Shown: in pieces, positions 1-7,864 of the stretch
Numbering within the stretch: the stretch's first letter is position 1
Layout of the letters: the number at the start of each line of letters is the position of its first letter
From: Pseudomonadota bacterium
GTDB taxonomy: Bacteria > Pseudomonadota > Gammaproteobacteria > Burkholderiales > Burkholderiaceae_C
Reading direction: 5' to 3'
Length of the DNA stretch: 15,784 nt
NCBI GenBank assembly: GCA_023415035.1
Contig: JAEZLX010000217.1
Location: forward strand, 1-15,784
Notes under the pieces: model-generated
Seen by the model: only the letters and a program-made list of their open reading frames with translations
What the model was told of the DNA's origin: nothing
Database searches by the model: none
Made by a program: the position numbers and the translations under genes

Positions 1-186
1 GTGCTGCCCTCGCCCGGGGGCGACGTGGACATCGCCATCACCAGCCCCGACCCGCGGCTGCTGGTGGTGCGCGCGCTCGCACCGGTGGTCGAGCCCCTGA
101 TGGCCACCCTGCAGACCGCCTGGGCCAGCCTGCGGCACCACGCCTGGCAGCTGCCGGCGGTGCCTCCGCGCATCTGGCAAGTCTGA
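1..186 (+). CDS. ureD: Urease accessory protein UreD, C-terminal fragment (5' end outside window)
   Basis: The open frame enters from the left edge and stops with TGA at 184-186, leaving about 61 residues. The visible part reads as a UreD C-terminus: a strand with LLVVRALAP, a helix with VEPLMATLQTAW, then the closing PPRIW-type motif. UreD (UreH in some species) forms the UreD-UreF-UreG complex on apo-urease and channels nickel to the active site. The GTG at position 1 is an internal codon, not a demonstrated start. The fragment runs toward the TPR-regulator gene, while its usual neighbour ureA lies about 12.4 kb to the right. The assignment rests on C-terminal family resemblance only, because the larger part of the protein is not in view. 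Confidence 0.82.
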   Translation: MLPSPGGDVDIAITSPDPRLLVVRALAPVVEPLMATLQTAWASLRHHAWQLPAVPPRIWQV

Positions 187-347
187 CCCAGGTCACCTCC
201 GAGGGCGGAAACAGGCCGCCGATCCGTGGTCATTTTTGCTGATCGGCCGTCTCGCGCTCGTCGACAATCGACATATCCGGCCACCCTGGCCCGCCGCCGG
301 GCGTTCTTCGCGCGTCCGCCTGAGAGTTCATCCGTCACCACGCTCGC
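187..347 (+). other. Intergenic region between ureD and the TPR-regulator gene
   Basis: These 161 bases contain no gene I can support. Small symmetries are present: TGACC-CA-GGTCA at 184-195 overlaps the ureD stop codon, and GTCGA-CAA-TCGAC lies at 260-272. A promoter for the next gene is expected here, but no convincing -35/-10 pair was found. A sigma-54-like string around 227-240 has only 8 bases between its GG and GC instead of 10. Confidence 0.4.
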
Positions 348-2030
348 ATGCCACCGGGGATACCGCCATTGCATGACACGCATGCCCTGGTCATCGAGGG
401 CAATGCGCAGTCGCGCGCCATTCTGGTCTCGCAGCTGCGTGAGCTGGGGGTGGGCACCGTCAGCCAGTGCTCGCGGCTGGAGGAGGCGCGGCTGCGTCTG
501 GAAACCAACCGCTACGACATCGTCATCTGCGAGCAGGTGTTCGAGAAGGAACCGGGCACCGGACAGGACCTGCTCGACGACCTGCGCCGCAACCAGCTCC
601 TGCCGTTCTTCACCGTGTTCATCATGGTCACGGCCGAAGCGTCCTACTACCGGGTGGCGGAGGCGGCGGAATCCGCGCTCGACGCCTACCTGCTCAAGCC
701 GCACACGGCCGCGCGCCTGGCCGAGCGCATCCTGCATGCGCGCGAGCGCAAGTCGGCGCTGCACGACATTTTTGCGGCCATCGACCACCAGGACTTTGCA
801 AAAGCCGCCAGCCTGTGCCTCAAGCGTTTCGAGTCGCGCCAGGACTACTGGCTCTACGCGGCGCGCGTCGGTGCAGAGCTGATGCTGCGCAACGGCCAGA
901 TCGCCGAAGCACAGGCCTTGTACGAGGCCGTGGCCGAAGCCCGGAACCTGCCCTGGTCACGGCTGGGCGTGGCCCGCGCACAGATGGAAGCCGGTCGAAC
1001 GCACCGCGCCATCCTGACACTGGAACAGCTGGTCAGCGACGAGCCTTCCTACGCGGACGCCTATGATGTCATGGGCCGGGCGCACTTCGAGCTGGGCAAC
1101 TTCGATCAGGCCCTGTCCACGTTCCGCCAGGCCACGCAGCTGATACCTGGCTCGATCAGCCGCCTGGTCCGGCATGGCATGCTGGCCTGGTATGCGGGAG
1201 ATCGCGAGGAAGGCACCCTTTTGCTCGAGAGCGCCACGCGCCTGGGACTGCCATCCAAGATGTACGACCCGCAGGCGCTGGTGCTGCTGGCTTTCTCGCG
1301 CCTGGACGCCAACGACCACCGCGGCCTGGTCCGCATCATGGAACAGCTCAACCATCTGATCGAACGCGCCGCGGCGCGGGAGCGGCCGCAACGGCTGCTG
1401 GAGCTGGTACGGAGCATCGACGCCTTGCAGCAGCGGCAGATTCCCCGGGTACTGGAAGACATCGGGTACCTCTCGCGCGGCATTCTGACGCCGGAGTTCG
1501 ACTTCGAGATGGCGACCAACCTGCTCACGCTGCTGGGACGGGCCGACGCGCGCGAGGTGTTCGTGCCGCAGGCGCACAGCTTCGTGACGCGCATCGGGAT
1601 GCGCTTTTGCGCCAGCCGCGCGCAGGGCGAGCTCCTGGCCATGTCCACCGGCGGACATGAGGCCTACCGCGACCTCATCCGCCAGTGCCACGCCCGGGTG
1701 AACGCGTTCAGCGAGCAGGCCATGGCCCTGACCATTCAGGGTCATCCGCAAGCGACCGTCGTCCAGCTCATGGACGAAGGCGAAAACACCCGCAATGCGC
1801 GGCTGATCGAGCTGTCGCACCAGGTGTTGCTGCGGCACGCGGACTCCATCGCGGACCACCAGGCCCTGCTGGAACGCGTGCGTGCATTGCGCCAGACCTG
1901 GCGGACCCAAGTGACGAACATCCGCCTCGGGGAGGGCGCGCAAGGCGCGCGCGCCGGTGGCGTGGCCCTCTCGCCAGGCTACCGCCCGCCACGACGCGAT
2001 GGCATCCTCGACCGCATGCGAACCGACTGA
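348..2030 (+). CDS. Degenerate receiver domain fused to TPR repeats (response-regulator-like protein)
   Basis: This 560-residue cytoplasmic protein has an N-terminal CheY-like receiver (about residues 11-130) and a long helical region with tetratricopeptide repeats, clearest at about 200-300. The receiver is degenerate. The phosphoacceptor position in DIVICEQ is Glu62 instead of Asp, and the usual N-terminal acidic pair is reduced to Glu17-Gly18. The switch Thr95 and conserved Lys117 remain. It probably acts as a protein-interaction module, either unphosphorylated or permanently in a phosphorylated-like state. No DNA-binding or enzymatic output domain is visible. The ATG at 348 lacks a clear Shine-Dalgarno sequence. 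A TTG at 369 has GGGGA at a sensible distance upstream and would give a protein starting with MHDTHALVIEG, so the start is uncertain. The gene ends 15 bases from the end of the converging urtE. A link to urea metabolism rests on position alone. Confidence 0.8.
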   Translation: MPPGIPPLHDTHALVIEGNAQSRAILVSQLRELGVGTVSQCSRLEEARLRLETNRYDIVICEQVFEKEPGTGQDLLDDLRRNQLLPFFTVFIMVTAEASYYRVAEAAESALDAYLLKPHTAARLAERILHARERKSALHDIFAAIDHQDFAKAASLCLKRFESRQDYWLYAARVGAELMLRNGQIAEAQALYEAVAEARNLPWSRLGVARAQMEAGRTHRAILTLEQLVSDEPSYADAYDVMGRAHFELGNFDQALSTFRQATQLIPGSISRLVRHGMLAWYAGDREEGTLLLESATRLGLPSKMYDPQALVLLAFSRLDANDHRGLVRIMEQLNHLIERAAARERPQRLLELVRSIDALQQRQIPRVLEDIGYLSRGILTPEFDFEMATNLLTLLGRADAREVFVPQAHSFVTRIGMRFCASRAQGELLAMSTGGHEAYRDLIRQCHARVNAFSEQAMALTIQGHPQATVVQLMDEGENTRNARLIELSHQVLLRHADSIADHQALLERVRALRQTWRTQVTNIRLGEGAQGARAGGVALSPGYRPPRRDGILDRMRTD

Positions 2031-2045
2031 CCCGTCACCGTCCGC

Positions 2046-2744
2046 TCAGATGGCGACCAGGCGCCGGATATCCCGTGCGGCCATCTCGGAACCCGGCCCG
2101 CTGGCAATCACCTCGCCGCGCTCCATCACCACATAGTGGTCGGCCAGTGCCTCGGCAAAGTCGTAGTACTGCTCCACCAGCACGATGGCCATGTCGCCAC
2201 GGTCAGCCAGCAGCCGGATGACCTTGCCGATGTCCTTGATGATATTGGGCTGGATGCCTTCGGTCGGTTCGTCCAGGATCAGCAGCTTCGGCCCGGCCGT
2301 GAGCGCACGCGCGATGGCCAGCTGCTGCTGCTGACCACCCGAGAGGTCGCCTCCGCGCCGGCCCAGCATCTGCTTCAGGACAGGGAACAGCTCGTACAGC
2401 TCGGCCGGAATGGGTTTGCCCCGCTTGCGGCAGGCCAGTCCCATCTGGAGGTTTTCCTCCACCGTCAGCCTGGCGAAGATCTCGCGCCCCTGCGGCACAT
2501 AGCCCATGCCCAGCCTCGCGCGCTCGTAGGGCGTGGCACGGCCGATGGACTGCCCGTCGAGAAGGATGGAGCCGCTCTTGACCGGCACCAAGCCCATGAG
2601 CGACTTGAGCAGCGTCGTCTTGCCCACGCCATTTCGCCCGAGCACCACCGTCACCTTGCCCAGCTCGGCCGTGAGGCTGACGTTGCGCAGGATGTGGCTG
2701 CCGCCGTAGTACTGGTTGATGTCCTTGACGTCGAGGAAACTCAT
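2046..2744 (-). CDS. urtE: Urea ABC transporter ATP-binding subunit UrtE
   Basis: This 232-residue ABC ATPase of the LivF/branched-chain-amino-acid class pairs with UrtD under the UrtB-UrtC membrane channel to power urea import. Visible motifs in order are Walker A GRNGVGKT (36-43), Q-loop Gln85 in GYVPQGREIF, signature LSGGQ (134-138), Walker B LLILDEP (154-160), and a switch region VLVEQYYDFA. In the switch region Gln192 stands where most ABC proteins have His, as is usual for LivF/UrtE proteins. TEGIQP after Walker B is typical of UrtE. The ATG at 2744 is preceded by GAAGGA about 8 bases upstream. The gene is last in the leftward urtABCDE operon, 48 bases after urtD. Length is normal for the family. 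Confidence 0.95.
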   Translation of the reverse strand: MSFLDVKDINQYYGGSHILRNVSLTAELGKVTVVLGRNGVGKTTLLKSLMGLVPVKSGSILLDGQSIGRATPYERARLGMGYVPQGREIFARLTVEENLQMGLACRKRGKPIPAELYELFPVLKQMLGRRGGDLSGGQQQQLAIARALTAGPKLLILDEPTEGIQPNIIKDIGKVIRLLADRGDMAIVLVEQYYDFAEALADHYVVMERGEVIASGPGSEMAARDIRRLVAI

Positions 2745-2792
2745 GGCGTTGGTCCTTCAGCGAGCGCACGGCGGCAATGCGTGGTCATGTCA

Positions 2793-3668
2793 TCAGCGGC
2801 CAAGGTACACCTCGATCACGCGCTCATCGGCCTGTACCTCATCCAGCGTGCCTTCGGCCAGCACCGAACCATCGCACAGCACGGTCACCTTTTCACTGAT
2901 GGTGCGGATGAAGCTCATGTCGTGCTCCACCACCATGAGCGAGTGCTTGCCCTTGAGCGAGAGAAACAGCTGCGCCGTACGCTCGGTCTCTTCGTCGGTC
3001 ATGCCCGCCACCGGCTCGTCCAGCAACAGGAGCTTGGGGTCCTGCATCAGCAGCATGCCGATCTCCAGCCACTGCTTCTGGCCATGGCTGAGGTTCCCCG
3101 ACAGCCGCGCGGCGCTCTCGCCCAGGTGGATCGTCTCCAGCACCTCGGCCAGGCGGTCCTTCTGCTCGCCATTGAGCCTGAAGCCCAGCGAATGGCGCAC
3201 CCGCTTGTCGGTGGCCAGCGCCAGTTCCAGGTTCTCGAACACCGTCAGCTGCTCGAACACCGTGGGCTTCTGGAACTTGCGGCCGATGCCCAGCGCGGCG
3301 ATCTCGGCCTCGCGGTAGCGCAGCAGGTCGATGGTGCTGCCGAAGTACACCGTGCCCTTGTCCGGCCGGGTTTTGCCGGTGATGATGTCCATCATCGTGG
3401 TCTTGCCCGCACCGTTGGGGCCGATGATGCAGCGCAGCTCGCCCGGCGCAATGTCCAGGTTCAGGCCGTTGATGGCCTTGAAGCCGTCGAAGGATACGTG
3501 CACGTCCTCTAGGTACAGGATGCGCCCGTGCGCCACATCGAGCTCGCCGGCCGTCACCGGCCGGCCGTAGCCCGCCGCGCGGCCGCCCGATTCCGTCTGC
3601 CCCGCCTCGGCCGCGGCGTGGGCCTTCTCGTAGCGCTGGGCGCCCGCCTCCATCAGGTCCGGTGTCAT
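2793..3668 (-). CDS. urtD: Urea ABC transporter ATP-binding subunit UrtD
   Basis: This 291-residue ABC ATPase of the LivG class is the second nucleotide-binding subunit of the urea importer. Motifs are Walker A GPNGAGKT (83-90), Q-loop Gln133 in GRKFQKPTVFEQ, signature LSHGQ (193-197), Walker B LLLLDEP (213-219) and switch His249 in VVEHDMSF. The GRKFQKPTVFE segment and AGMTDEETE after Walker B are characteristic of UrtD. The first 45 or so residues are an Ala/Gly-rich extension ahead of the ATPase core. The ATG at 3668 was chosen because it overlaps the urtC stop as ATGA, a typical coupled junction. The same frame stays open far upstream inside urtC, but that part is only its shadow. Confidence 0.95.
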   Translation of the reverse strand: MTPDLMEAGAQRYEKAHAAAEAGQTESGGRAAGYGRPVTAGELDVAHGRILYLEDVHVSFDGFKAINGLNLDIAPGELRCIIGPNGAGKTTMMDIITGKTRPDKGTVYFGSTIDLLRYREAEIAALGIGRKFQKPTVFEQLTVFENLELALATDKRVRHSLGFRLNGEQKDRLAEVLETIHLGESAARLSGNLSHGQKQWLEIGMLLMQDPKLLLLDEPVAGMTDEETERTAQLFLSLKGKHSLMVVEHDMSFIRTISEKVTVLCDGSVLAEGTLDEVQADERVIEVYLGR

Positions 3669-4768
3669 GTCGAACTTCTCCGCCGTTGCTTGAGCAGGCC
3701 CACGATGCCCTGCGGCATGAACAGCGTGACCGCGATGAACAGACCTCCCAGGCAATAGAGCCAGAACTCGGGAAAGGCCACCGTCAGCCAGCTTTTGGCC
3801 CCGTTGACCAGAAACGCACCCACGATGGGGCCGATCAGCGAGGCACGACCGCCCACCGCCGTCCACACCGCAATCTCGATGCTGGCCGCGGTGCTCATCT
3901 CGCCCGGGTTGATGATGCCCACCTGCGGCACATACAGCGCGCCCGCCACGCCGCACATCACGGCCGAGATGGTCCAGATGGTCAGCTTGTAGGGCAGCGG
4001 GTCGTAGCCACAGAACATGACGCGGCTTTCGGCGTCGCGGATCGCCTGCAGCACGCGGCCGAACTTGCTGCGCACCAGCCAGCGCGCCCACAGGAAAAAG
4101 CCCAGCAGCGTCACACCCGTGACCACGAACAGCGTCATGCGCATGCCCTGCGTGGCAATCGGCATGCCCAGGATGCGCTTGAAATCGGTGAAGCCGTTGT
4201 TGCCGCCCATGCCGGTCTCGTTGCGGAAGAACAGCAGCAACGCGGCGTAGGTCAGGGCCTGCGTGATGATGGAGAAGTACACGCCCTTGATGCGCGAGCG
4301 GAAGGCAAAGTAGCCGAAGACGAAGGCCACGAGGCCCGGCACCAGCACGATCAGCAGCAGCGTCGCGACGAAACTGTCCGACAGCAGCCAGTGCCAGGGC
4401 AGCTCGTTCCAGTCCAGGAAGACCTTGAAGTCGGGCAGCTCGCTCTTGTAGTGGCCGTCGGTGCCGATCTGGCGCATGAGGTACATGCCCATGACGTAGC
4501 CGCCCAGCGCGAAGAACAGTCCGTGGCCCAGGCTGAGGATGCCGGTGTAGCCCCAGATCAGGTCCATGGCCAGCGCGCAGATCGCGTAGCACATGATCTT
4601 GCCAAGCAGGCCCACCATGTAGTCCGACAGGTGCAGCGGGCTGCCCGCGGGCACCACCAGGTTGAGCACCGGCGCGAGGGCGCACACCGCCAGCAGGGCG
4701 ATGATGAAGGCACCCCAGCCGGGACGCGACAGCAAAGGACCGGTTGAAGGCAACGTGGTGTGGCTCAT
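3665..4768 (-). CDS. urtC: Urea ABC transporter permease subunit UrtC
   Basis: This 367-residue inner-membrane permease of the LivM class forms the urea channel together with UrtB. The sequence shows about ten hydrophobic segments and the LivM-type motif SLGHGLFFALGGY near residues 79-91. Further on it has GVYFSIITQA and a GRxxxAIRD-type cytoplasmic loop (KFGRVLQAIRDAE) expected to contact the ATPases. The C-terminus ends in a short basic tail, LLKQRRRSST. Both ends use 4-nt ATGA overlaps: the start overlaps the urtB stop and the stop overlaps the urtD start. Translation of the three genes is therefore probably coupled. Length and motif order are normal for UrtC. Confidence 0.95.
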   Translation of the reverse strand: MSHTTLPSTGPLLSRPGWGAFIIALLAVCALAPVLNLVVPAGSPLHLSDYMVGLLGKIMCYAICALAMDLIWGYTGILSLGHGLFFALGGYVMGMYLMRQIGTDGHYKSELPDFKVFLDWNELPWHWLLSDSFVATLLLIVLVPGLVAFVFGYFAFRSRIKGVYFSIITQALTYAALLLFFRNETGMGGNNGFTDFKRILGMPIATQGMRMTLFVVTGVTLLGFFLWARWLVRSKFGRVLQAIRDAESRVMFCGYDPLPYKLTIWTISAVMCGVAGALYVPQVGIINPGEMSTAASIEIAVWTAVGGRASLIGPIVGAFLVNGAKSWLTVAFPEFWLYCLGGLFIAVTLFMPQGIVGLLKQRRRSST

Positions 4769-6369
4769 GCTTCCCTGCCCTTCATCGCGAAAATGCCCTG
4801 CGGCCGCTTCTGGATGAACACGATGATGAATACGAGAACGGTGATCTTGGCCAGCACCGCACCGGCCCAGCCTTCCAGGAACTTGTTGACCAGCCCCAGG
4901 CCGAGCGCGGCATACACGGTGCCCGCGATCTGGCCGACGCCACCGAGCACCACGACCATGAACGAGTCCACGATGTAGCCTTGACCCAGGTCAGGGCCCA
5001 CATTGCCCACCTGGCTCAGCGCGCAGCCGGCCAGCCCGGCGATGCCGGAACCCAGCGCAAACGCCCAGGTGTCGATGCGTGCGGTGTTCACGCCCATGCA
5101 GGCCGCAATAGGGCGGTTCTGCGTCACGCCACGCACGAACAGGCCCAGCCGCGTGCGGCCGATCAGCAGCACCACTCCCAGCAGCACCGCGACCGCGAAG
5201 CCGATGATCACCACCCGGTTCGTCGGCAGCGTGATCAGGCCTTCCATGAATGCGAGGTTGCCGCTCATCCACACCGGGTTCTCGACGCCCACGTTCTGCG
5301 CGCCGAACAGGCTGCGCACGGCCTGCATCAGCACCAGGCTGATGCCCCAGGTCGCCAGCAGCGTTTCCAGCGGACGGCCGTAGAGAAAGCGGATCACCGC
5401 GCGCTCCATCACGGCCCCCACCAGCGCCGAGACGGCGAAGGCCACCGGCACCGCCGCCAGCAGGTACCAGTCGAACCAGCCGGGCAGGTACTGGCGGAAC
5501 AACGCCTGCACCAGCCAGGTGGCGTAGGCACCGACCATGATCAGCTCGCCGTGCGCCATGTTGATCACGCCCATCAGCCCGTAGGTGATGGCCAGACCCA
5601 GCGCGGCCAGCAGCAGGATGGAGCCCAGGCTGATGCCGGTAAAGGCCTGCGTCAGTCCTCCGGCCACGGCCACCGCGCTGTCCAGCGTGCCCAGCGCCTC
5701 TTTCAGCGCAGCGCGGATGTCCTCGTTCGTTTCGGCCTCGATACGTTCGGTCAACACCGGTCGCAGGGCTGGTAGTGCACCTTGCACCAGTGCCCTGGCC
5801 GCGGCCAGCCGCACGCCCTCATCCTCATCGGCCAGCTGCACGATGGCCTGGGCCTGCTGCAGCCTGGCACGAGCCGCTGCCGCCAGGGAAGGCTGCGACA
5901 GCGCACGCTCCAGCAGGGGCAGCATGGCCGTATCGGCATCGTCCACCGTGCCGCGCAGCAGCACGTCCGCGGCGGCCAGCTGCCGCGCGGCATTGTCTTC
6001 AAACAGGTCGTGCGCCGCTTTCGCCGTCGCCAGCGCGTTGCGCATCCGGTTGTTCACCGTCGCGTCCTCGGCATCGGCAAACACCTGCGCCGTCTCGCCG
6101 GACACGGCATCTATGGCCGATCCGTCCGCCTGCACGATCAGCACCTGCTCGCCCTGCACCTTCACCGCATCGTCGGCCAGCGCATGGATCAGGGCCAGCG
6201 CCCGCGCATCGTCTTCTGCGGCCAGGCGGCTCAGCACCTCGATGCGCTCGTCACCCGAGCCCGAGGCCAGCGTCAGCGCGTCTTCGGCTGTCAGCGCATG
6301 GGCAGATGCCGCACCCAACAGCCAGGCCGCCACCAGGAACCGCAAGCATCGGCGCATCGTCATCCACAT
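4765..6369 (-). CDS. urtB: Urea ABC transporter permease subunit UrtB with N-terminal periplasmic domain
   Basis: This 534-residue protein has two parts. Residues 1 to about 25 look like a signal peptide ending in SAHA. Residues 26 to about 230 are Ala/Glu-rich helical hairpins resembling HEAT-type repeats and probably lie in the periplasm. From about residue 242 to the end it is a LivH-class permease with the diagnostic INMAHGEL motif (269-276) and multiple membrane helices, ending in the QKRPQGIFAMKGREA tail. It pairs with UrtC to form the urea channel. The large N-terminal domain is usual in proteobacterial UrtB and absent from simple LivH. Three in-frame ATGs occur at 6369, 6363 and 6357. 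None has a strong Shine-Dalgarno sequence, so the first was taken. It follows urtA after a structured gap of 125 bases. Confidence 0.94.
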   Translation of the reverse strand: MWMTMRRCLRFLVAAWLLGAASAHALTAEDALTLASGSGDERIEVLSRLAAEDDARALALIHALADDAVKVQGEQVLIVQADGSAIDAVSGETAQVFADAEDATVNNRMRNALATAKAAHDLFEDNAARQLAAADVLLRGTVDDADTAMLPLLERALSQPSLAAAARARLQQAQAIVQLADEDEGVRLAAARALVQGALPALRPVLTERIEAETNEDIRAALKEALGTLDSAVAVAGGLTQAFTGISLGSILLLAALGLAITYGLMGVINMAHGELIMVGAYATWLVQALFRQYLPGWFDWYLLAAVPVAFAVSALVGAVMERAVIRFLYGRPLETLLATWGISLVLMQAVRSLFGAQNVGVENPVWMSGNLAFMEGLITLPTNRVVIIGFAVAVLLGVVLLIGRTRLGLFVRGVTQNRPIAACMGVNTARIDTWAFALGSGIAGLAGCALSQVGNVGPDLGQGYIVDSFMVVVLGGVGQIAGTVYAALGLGLVNKFLEGWAGAVLAKITVLVFIIVFIQKRPQGIFAMKGREA

Positions 6370-6397
6370 GATTTCGTCAGATCCACAAAACCGGACA

Positions 6398-6434
6398 TTC
6401 CCTCACGCGAGGGAAGGCGTCGGGATAGGCGACG
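6398..6434 (-). other. Pair of RNA hairpins in the urtA-urtB gap
   Basis: Two adjacent inverted repeats lie just upstream of urtB. TTCCCTC/GAGGGAA is a perfect 7-bp stem with a 4-base loop (6398-6415). CGTCG/CGACG is a 5-bp stem with a 7-base loop (6418-6434). Read on the minus strand, the first is followed by a short loose T stretch (GGTTTTGTGG), so it is only weakly terminator-like. Together with the stronger hairpin nearer urtA they make this gap highly structured. Likely roles are partial termination or processing that leaves more urtA message than urtBCDE message. Confidence 0.5.
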
Positions 6435-6460
6435 AAAGCACCGCCTCCGTCGCCCTGCTC

Positions 6461-6486
6461 CGGGATGGCGGCCATGCCGCCACCCG
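6461..6486 (-). other. Strong GC-rich hairpin directly after the urtA stop
   Basis: A stem of TGGCGGC/GCCGCCA (6466-6472 with 6476-6482, loop CAT) is extended by CGGG/CCCG outside a single bulged base, giving about 11 paired positions. It starts 8 bases after the urtA stop codon on the minus strand. No T-run follows it, so a classical intrinsic terminator is unlikely. Protection of the urtA 3' end or attenuation is more plausible. Confidence 0.5.
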
Positions 6487-6494
6487 AAAAACCA

Positions 6495-7760
6495 TCACAG
6501 TGCCGGCTCGTCCTTCTTGCCCTTGTTCTCGGGGATGAAGGGGCTCCAGGGCTGTGCCTTGACCGGGCCCTTGGTCTTCCAAACCACGTTGAACTGGCCG
6601 TCGGCCTTGATCTCGCCGATGAACACCGGCTTGTGCAGGTGGTGGTTCTTCTCGTCCATCTTGGACATGAAGCCCCCCGGTGCCTGGAAGGTCTGGCCGG
6701 CCATGGCCGCGATCACCTTGTCGGTGTCCGTGCTCTTGGCCTTCTCGACCGCCTGCGCCCACATGTGCATGCCGATGTAGGTGGCTTCCATCGGGTCGTT
6801 GGTCAGCGGCTTGTCCTTGTGGCCGGCGATGTTCTTGGCCTTGGCGTATTCGCTCCACTGCTTCACGAAGGAAGCGTTCGACGGGTTCTTGATGGACATG
6901 AAGTAGTTCCAGGCGGCTAGGTGACCCACCAGCGGCTTGGTGTCCACGCCGCGCAGTTCCTCTTCACCTACCGAGAACGCCACCACCGGCACGTCGGTCG
7001 CCTTCAGGCCCTGGTTGCCCAGTTCCTTGTAGAAGGGCACGTTGGAGTCGCCGTTGATCGTGGACACCACCGCGGTCTTCTTGCCGGCCGAGGCGAACTT
7101 CTTGATGTTGGCAATGATCGTCTGGTAGTCGGAGTGGCCGAACGGCGTGTACTCCTCCATGATGTCCTCATCCTTCACGCCCTTGCTGTGCAGGAAGGCG
7201 CGCAGGATCTTGTTCGTGGTGCGCGGGTACACATAGTCGGTGCCCAGCAGCACGAAACGCTTGGCCGAGCCGCCGTCCTTGCTCATCAGGTACTCGACGG
7301 CGGGAATGGCCTGCTGGTTGGGCGCGGCACCGGTGTAGAACACGTTCTTGCTCAGCTCTTCGCCTTCGTACTGCACCGGGTAGAACAGCAGCGAGTTCTT
7401 TTCCTCGAAGACCGGCAGCACCGACTTGCGGCTCACCGAGGTCCAGCAGCCGAACACCACAGCCACCTTGTCCTGGTCGATCAGCTGCTTGGCCTTTTCG
7501 GCGAAAAGCGGCCAGTTGGAAGCCGGGTCGACGACCACCGGCTCCAGCTTCTTGCCGAGCACGCCACCCTTGGCGTTGATCTCGTCGATCGTCATCAGTG
7601 CGACGTCCTTGAGCACCGTCTCGGAAATGGCCATGGTGCCCGAGAGCGAATGCAGGATGCCGACCTTGATGGTGTCGGCAGCGTGGGCCTGGGTCAGGCC
7701 GAGAACGCCCAGCGCGATGGCGCCCAGCGCGTGGTTGAAGTGGCGGCGAGAGGTGATCAT
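6495..7760 (-). CDS. urtA: Urea ABC transporter substrate-binding protein UrtA
   Basis: This 421-residue periplasmic binding protein of the branched-chain-amino-acid/amide family captures urea and delivers it to UrtBC. The mature start TIKVGILHSLSGTMAIS, the segment FGCWTSVSRKSVLPVFEE and GTDYVYPRTTNKILR are hallmark UrtA stretches. The leader (residues 1-27, ending AHA) carries SRRHF at residues 4-8, a twin-arginine-like motif, so Tat export is possible. The ATG at 7760 was chosen over the upstream in-frame ATG at 7799 because AAGGAG lies 8 bases before it and the signal peptide begins there. It is first in the urtABCDE operon and is separated from the response-regulator gene by 104 bases that hold a palindrome. 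Confidence 0.96.
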   Translation of the reverse strand: MITSRRHFNHALGAIALGVLGLTQAHAADTIKVGILHSLSGTMAISETVLKDVALMTIDEINAKGGVLGKKLEPVVVDPASNWPLFAEKAKQLIDQDKVAVVFGCWTSVSRKSVLPVFEEKNSLLFYPVQYEGEELSKNVFYTGAAPNQQAIPAVEYLMSKDGGSAKRFVLLGTDYVYPRTTNKILRAFLHSKGVKDEDIMEEYTPFGHSDYQTIIANIKKFASAGKKTAVVSTINGDSNVPFYKELGNQGLKATDVPVVAFSVGEEELRGVDTKPLVGHLAAWNYFMSIKNPSNASFVKQWSEYAKAKNIAGHKDKPLTNDPMEATYIGMHMWAQAVEKAKSTDTDKVIAAMAGQTFQAPGGFMSKMDEKNHHLHKPVFIGEIKADGQFNVVWKTKGPVKAQPWSPFIPENKGKKDEPAL

Positions 7761-7768
7761 GGGTGACG

Positions 7769-7774
7769 CTCCTT
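7769..7774 (-). promoter_or_regulatory. Shine-Dalgarno site of urtA
   Basis: AAGGAG on the minus strand, 8 bases upstream of the ATG at 7760. It is the strongest ribosome binding site seen among the urt genes, and it settles the choice of start for urtA. Confidence 0.8.
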
Positions 7775-7834
7775 GAAGTTGGCCATTGAGAGAGAACATG
7801 ACCCGAGGTTACGGAGCGGTGCGCGTTCCTGAAA

Positions 7835-7850
7835 TACGCCACATGGCGTA
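7835..7850 (-). promoter_or_regulatory. 16-bp palindrome upstream of urtA, candidate NarL-type operator
   Basis: TACGCCA-CA-TGGCGTA is a perfect inverted repeat with 7-base arms and a 2-base spacer. NarL-type regulators bind heptamers beginning TAC in exactly this 7-2-7 geometry, and the adjacent gene encodes a regulator with that DNA-binding domain. A weak -35-like TTCAGG (7828-7833) and -10-like TAACCT (7806-7811) follow on the minus strand with 16 bases between them. That would place the palindrome near -43, a common position for an activator. The alternative reading is a short hairpin (stem TACGCC/GGCGTA followed by TTTC) ending the upstream transcript. Confidence 0.55.
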
Positions 7851-7864
7851 GATCGCGTGCAATT

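Noticed and set aside
184..195. TGACC-CA-GGTCA palindrome at the ureD stop as an operator
   Set aside because: The arms are only 5 bases and include the stop codon. No regulator or second copy supports it.
227..240. Sigma-54-like string TGG...TTGCT upstream of the TPR gene
   Set aside because: Only 8 bases separate GG and GC, whereas sigma-54 RNA polymerase requires 10, so it should not function.
2031..2045. Bidirectional terminator between the converging TPR and urtE genes
   Set aside because: The 15-base gap has no inverted repeat or T-run, so no terminator can be placed there.
2136..3512. A 458-codon open frame on the + strand opposite urtE and urtD
   Set aside because: It lies entirely over two well-supported ABC ATPase genes and has low-complexity His/Gln/Arg composition typical of an antisense shadow.
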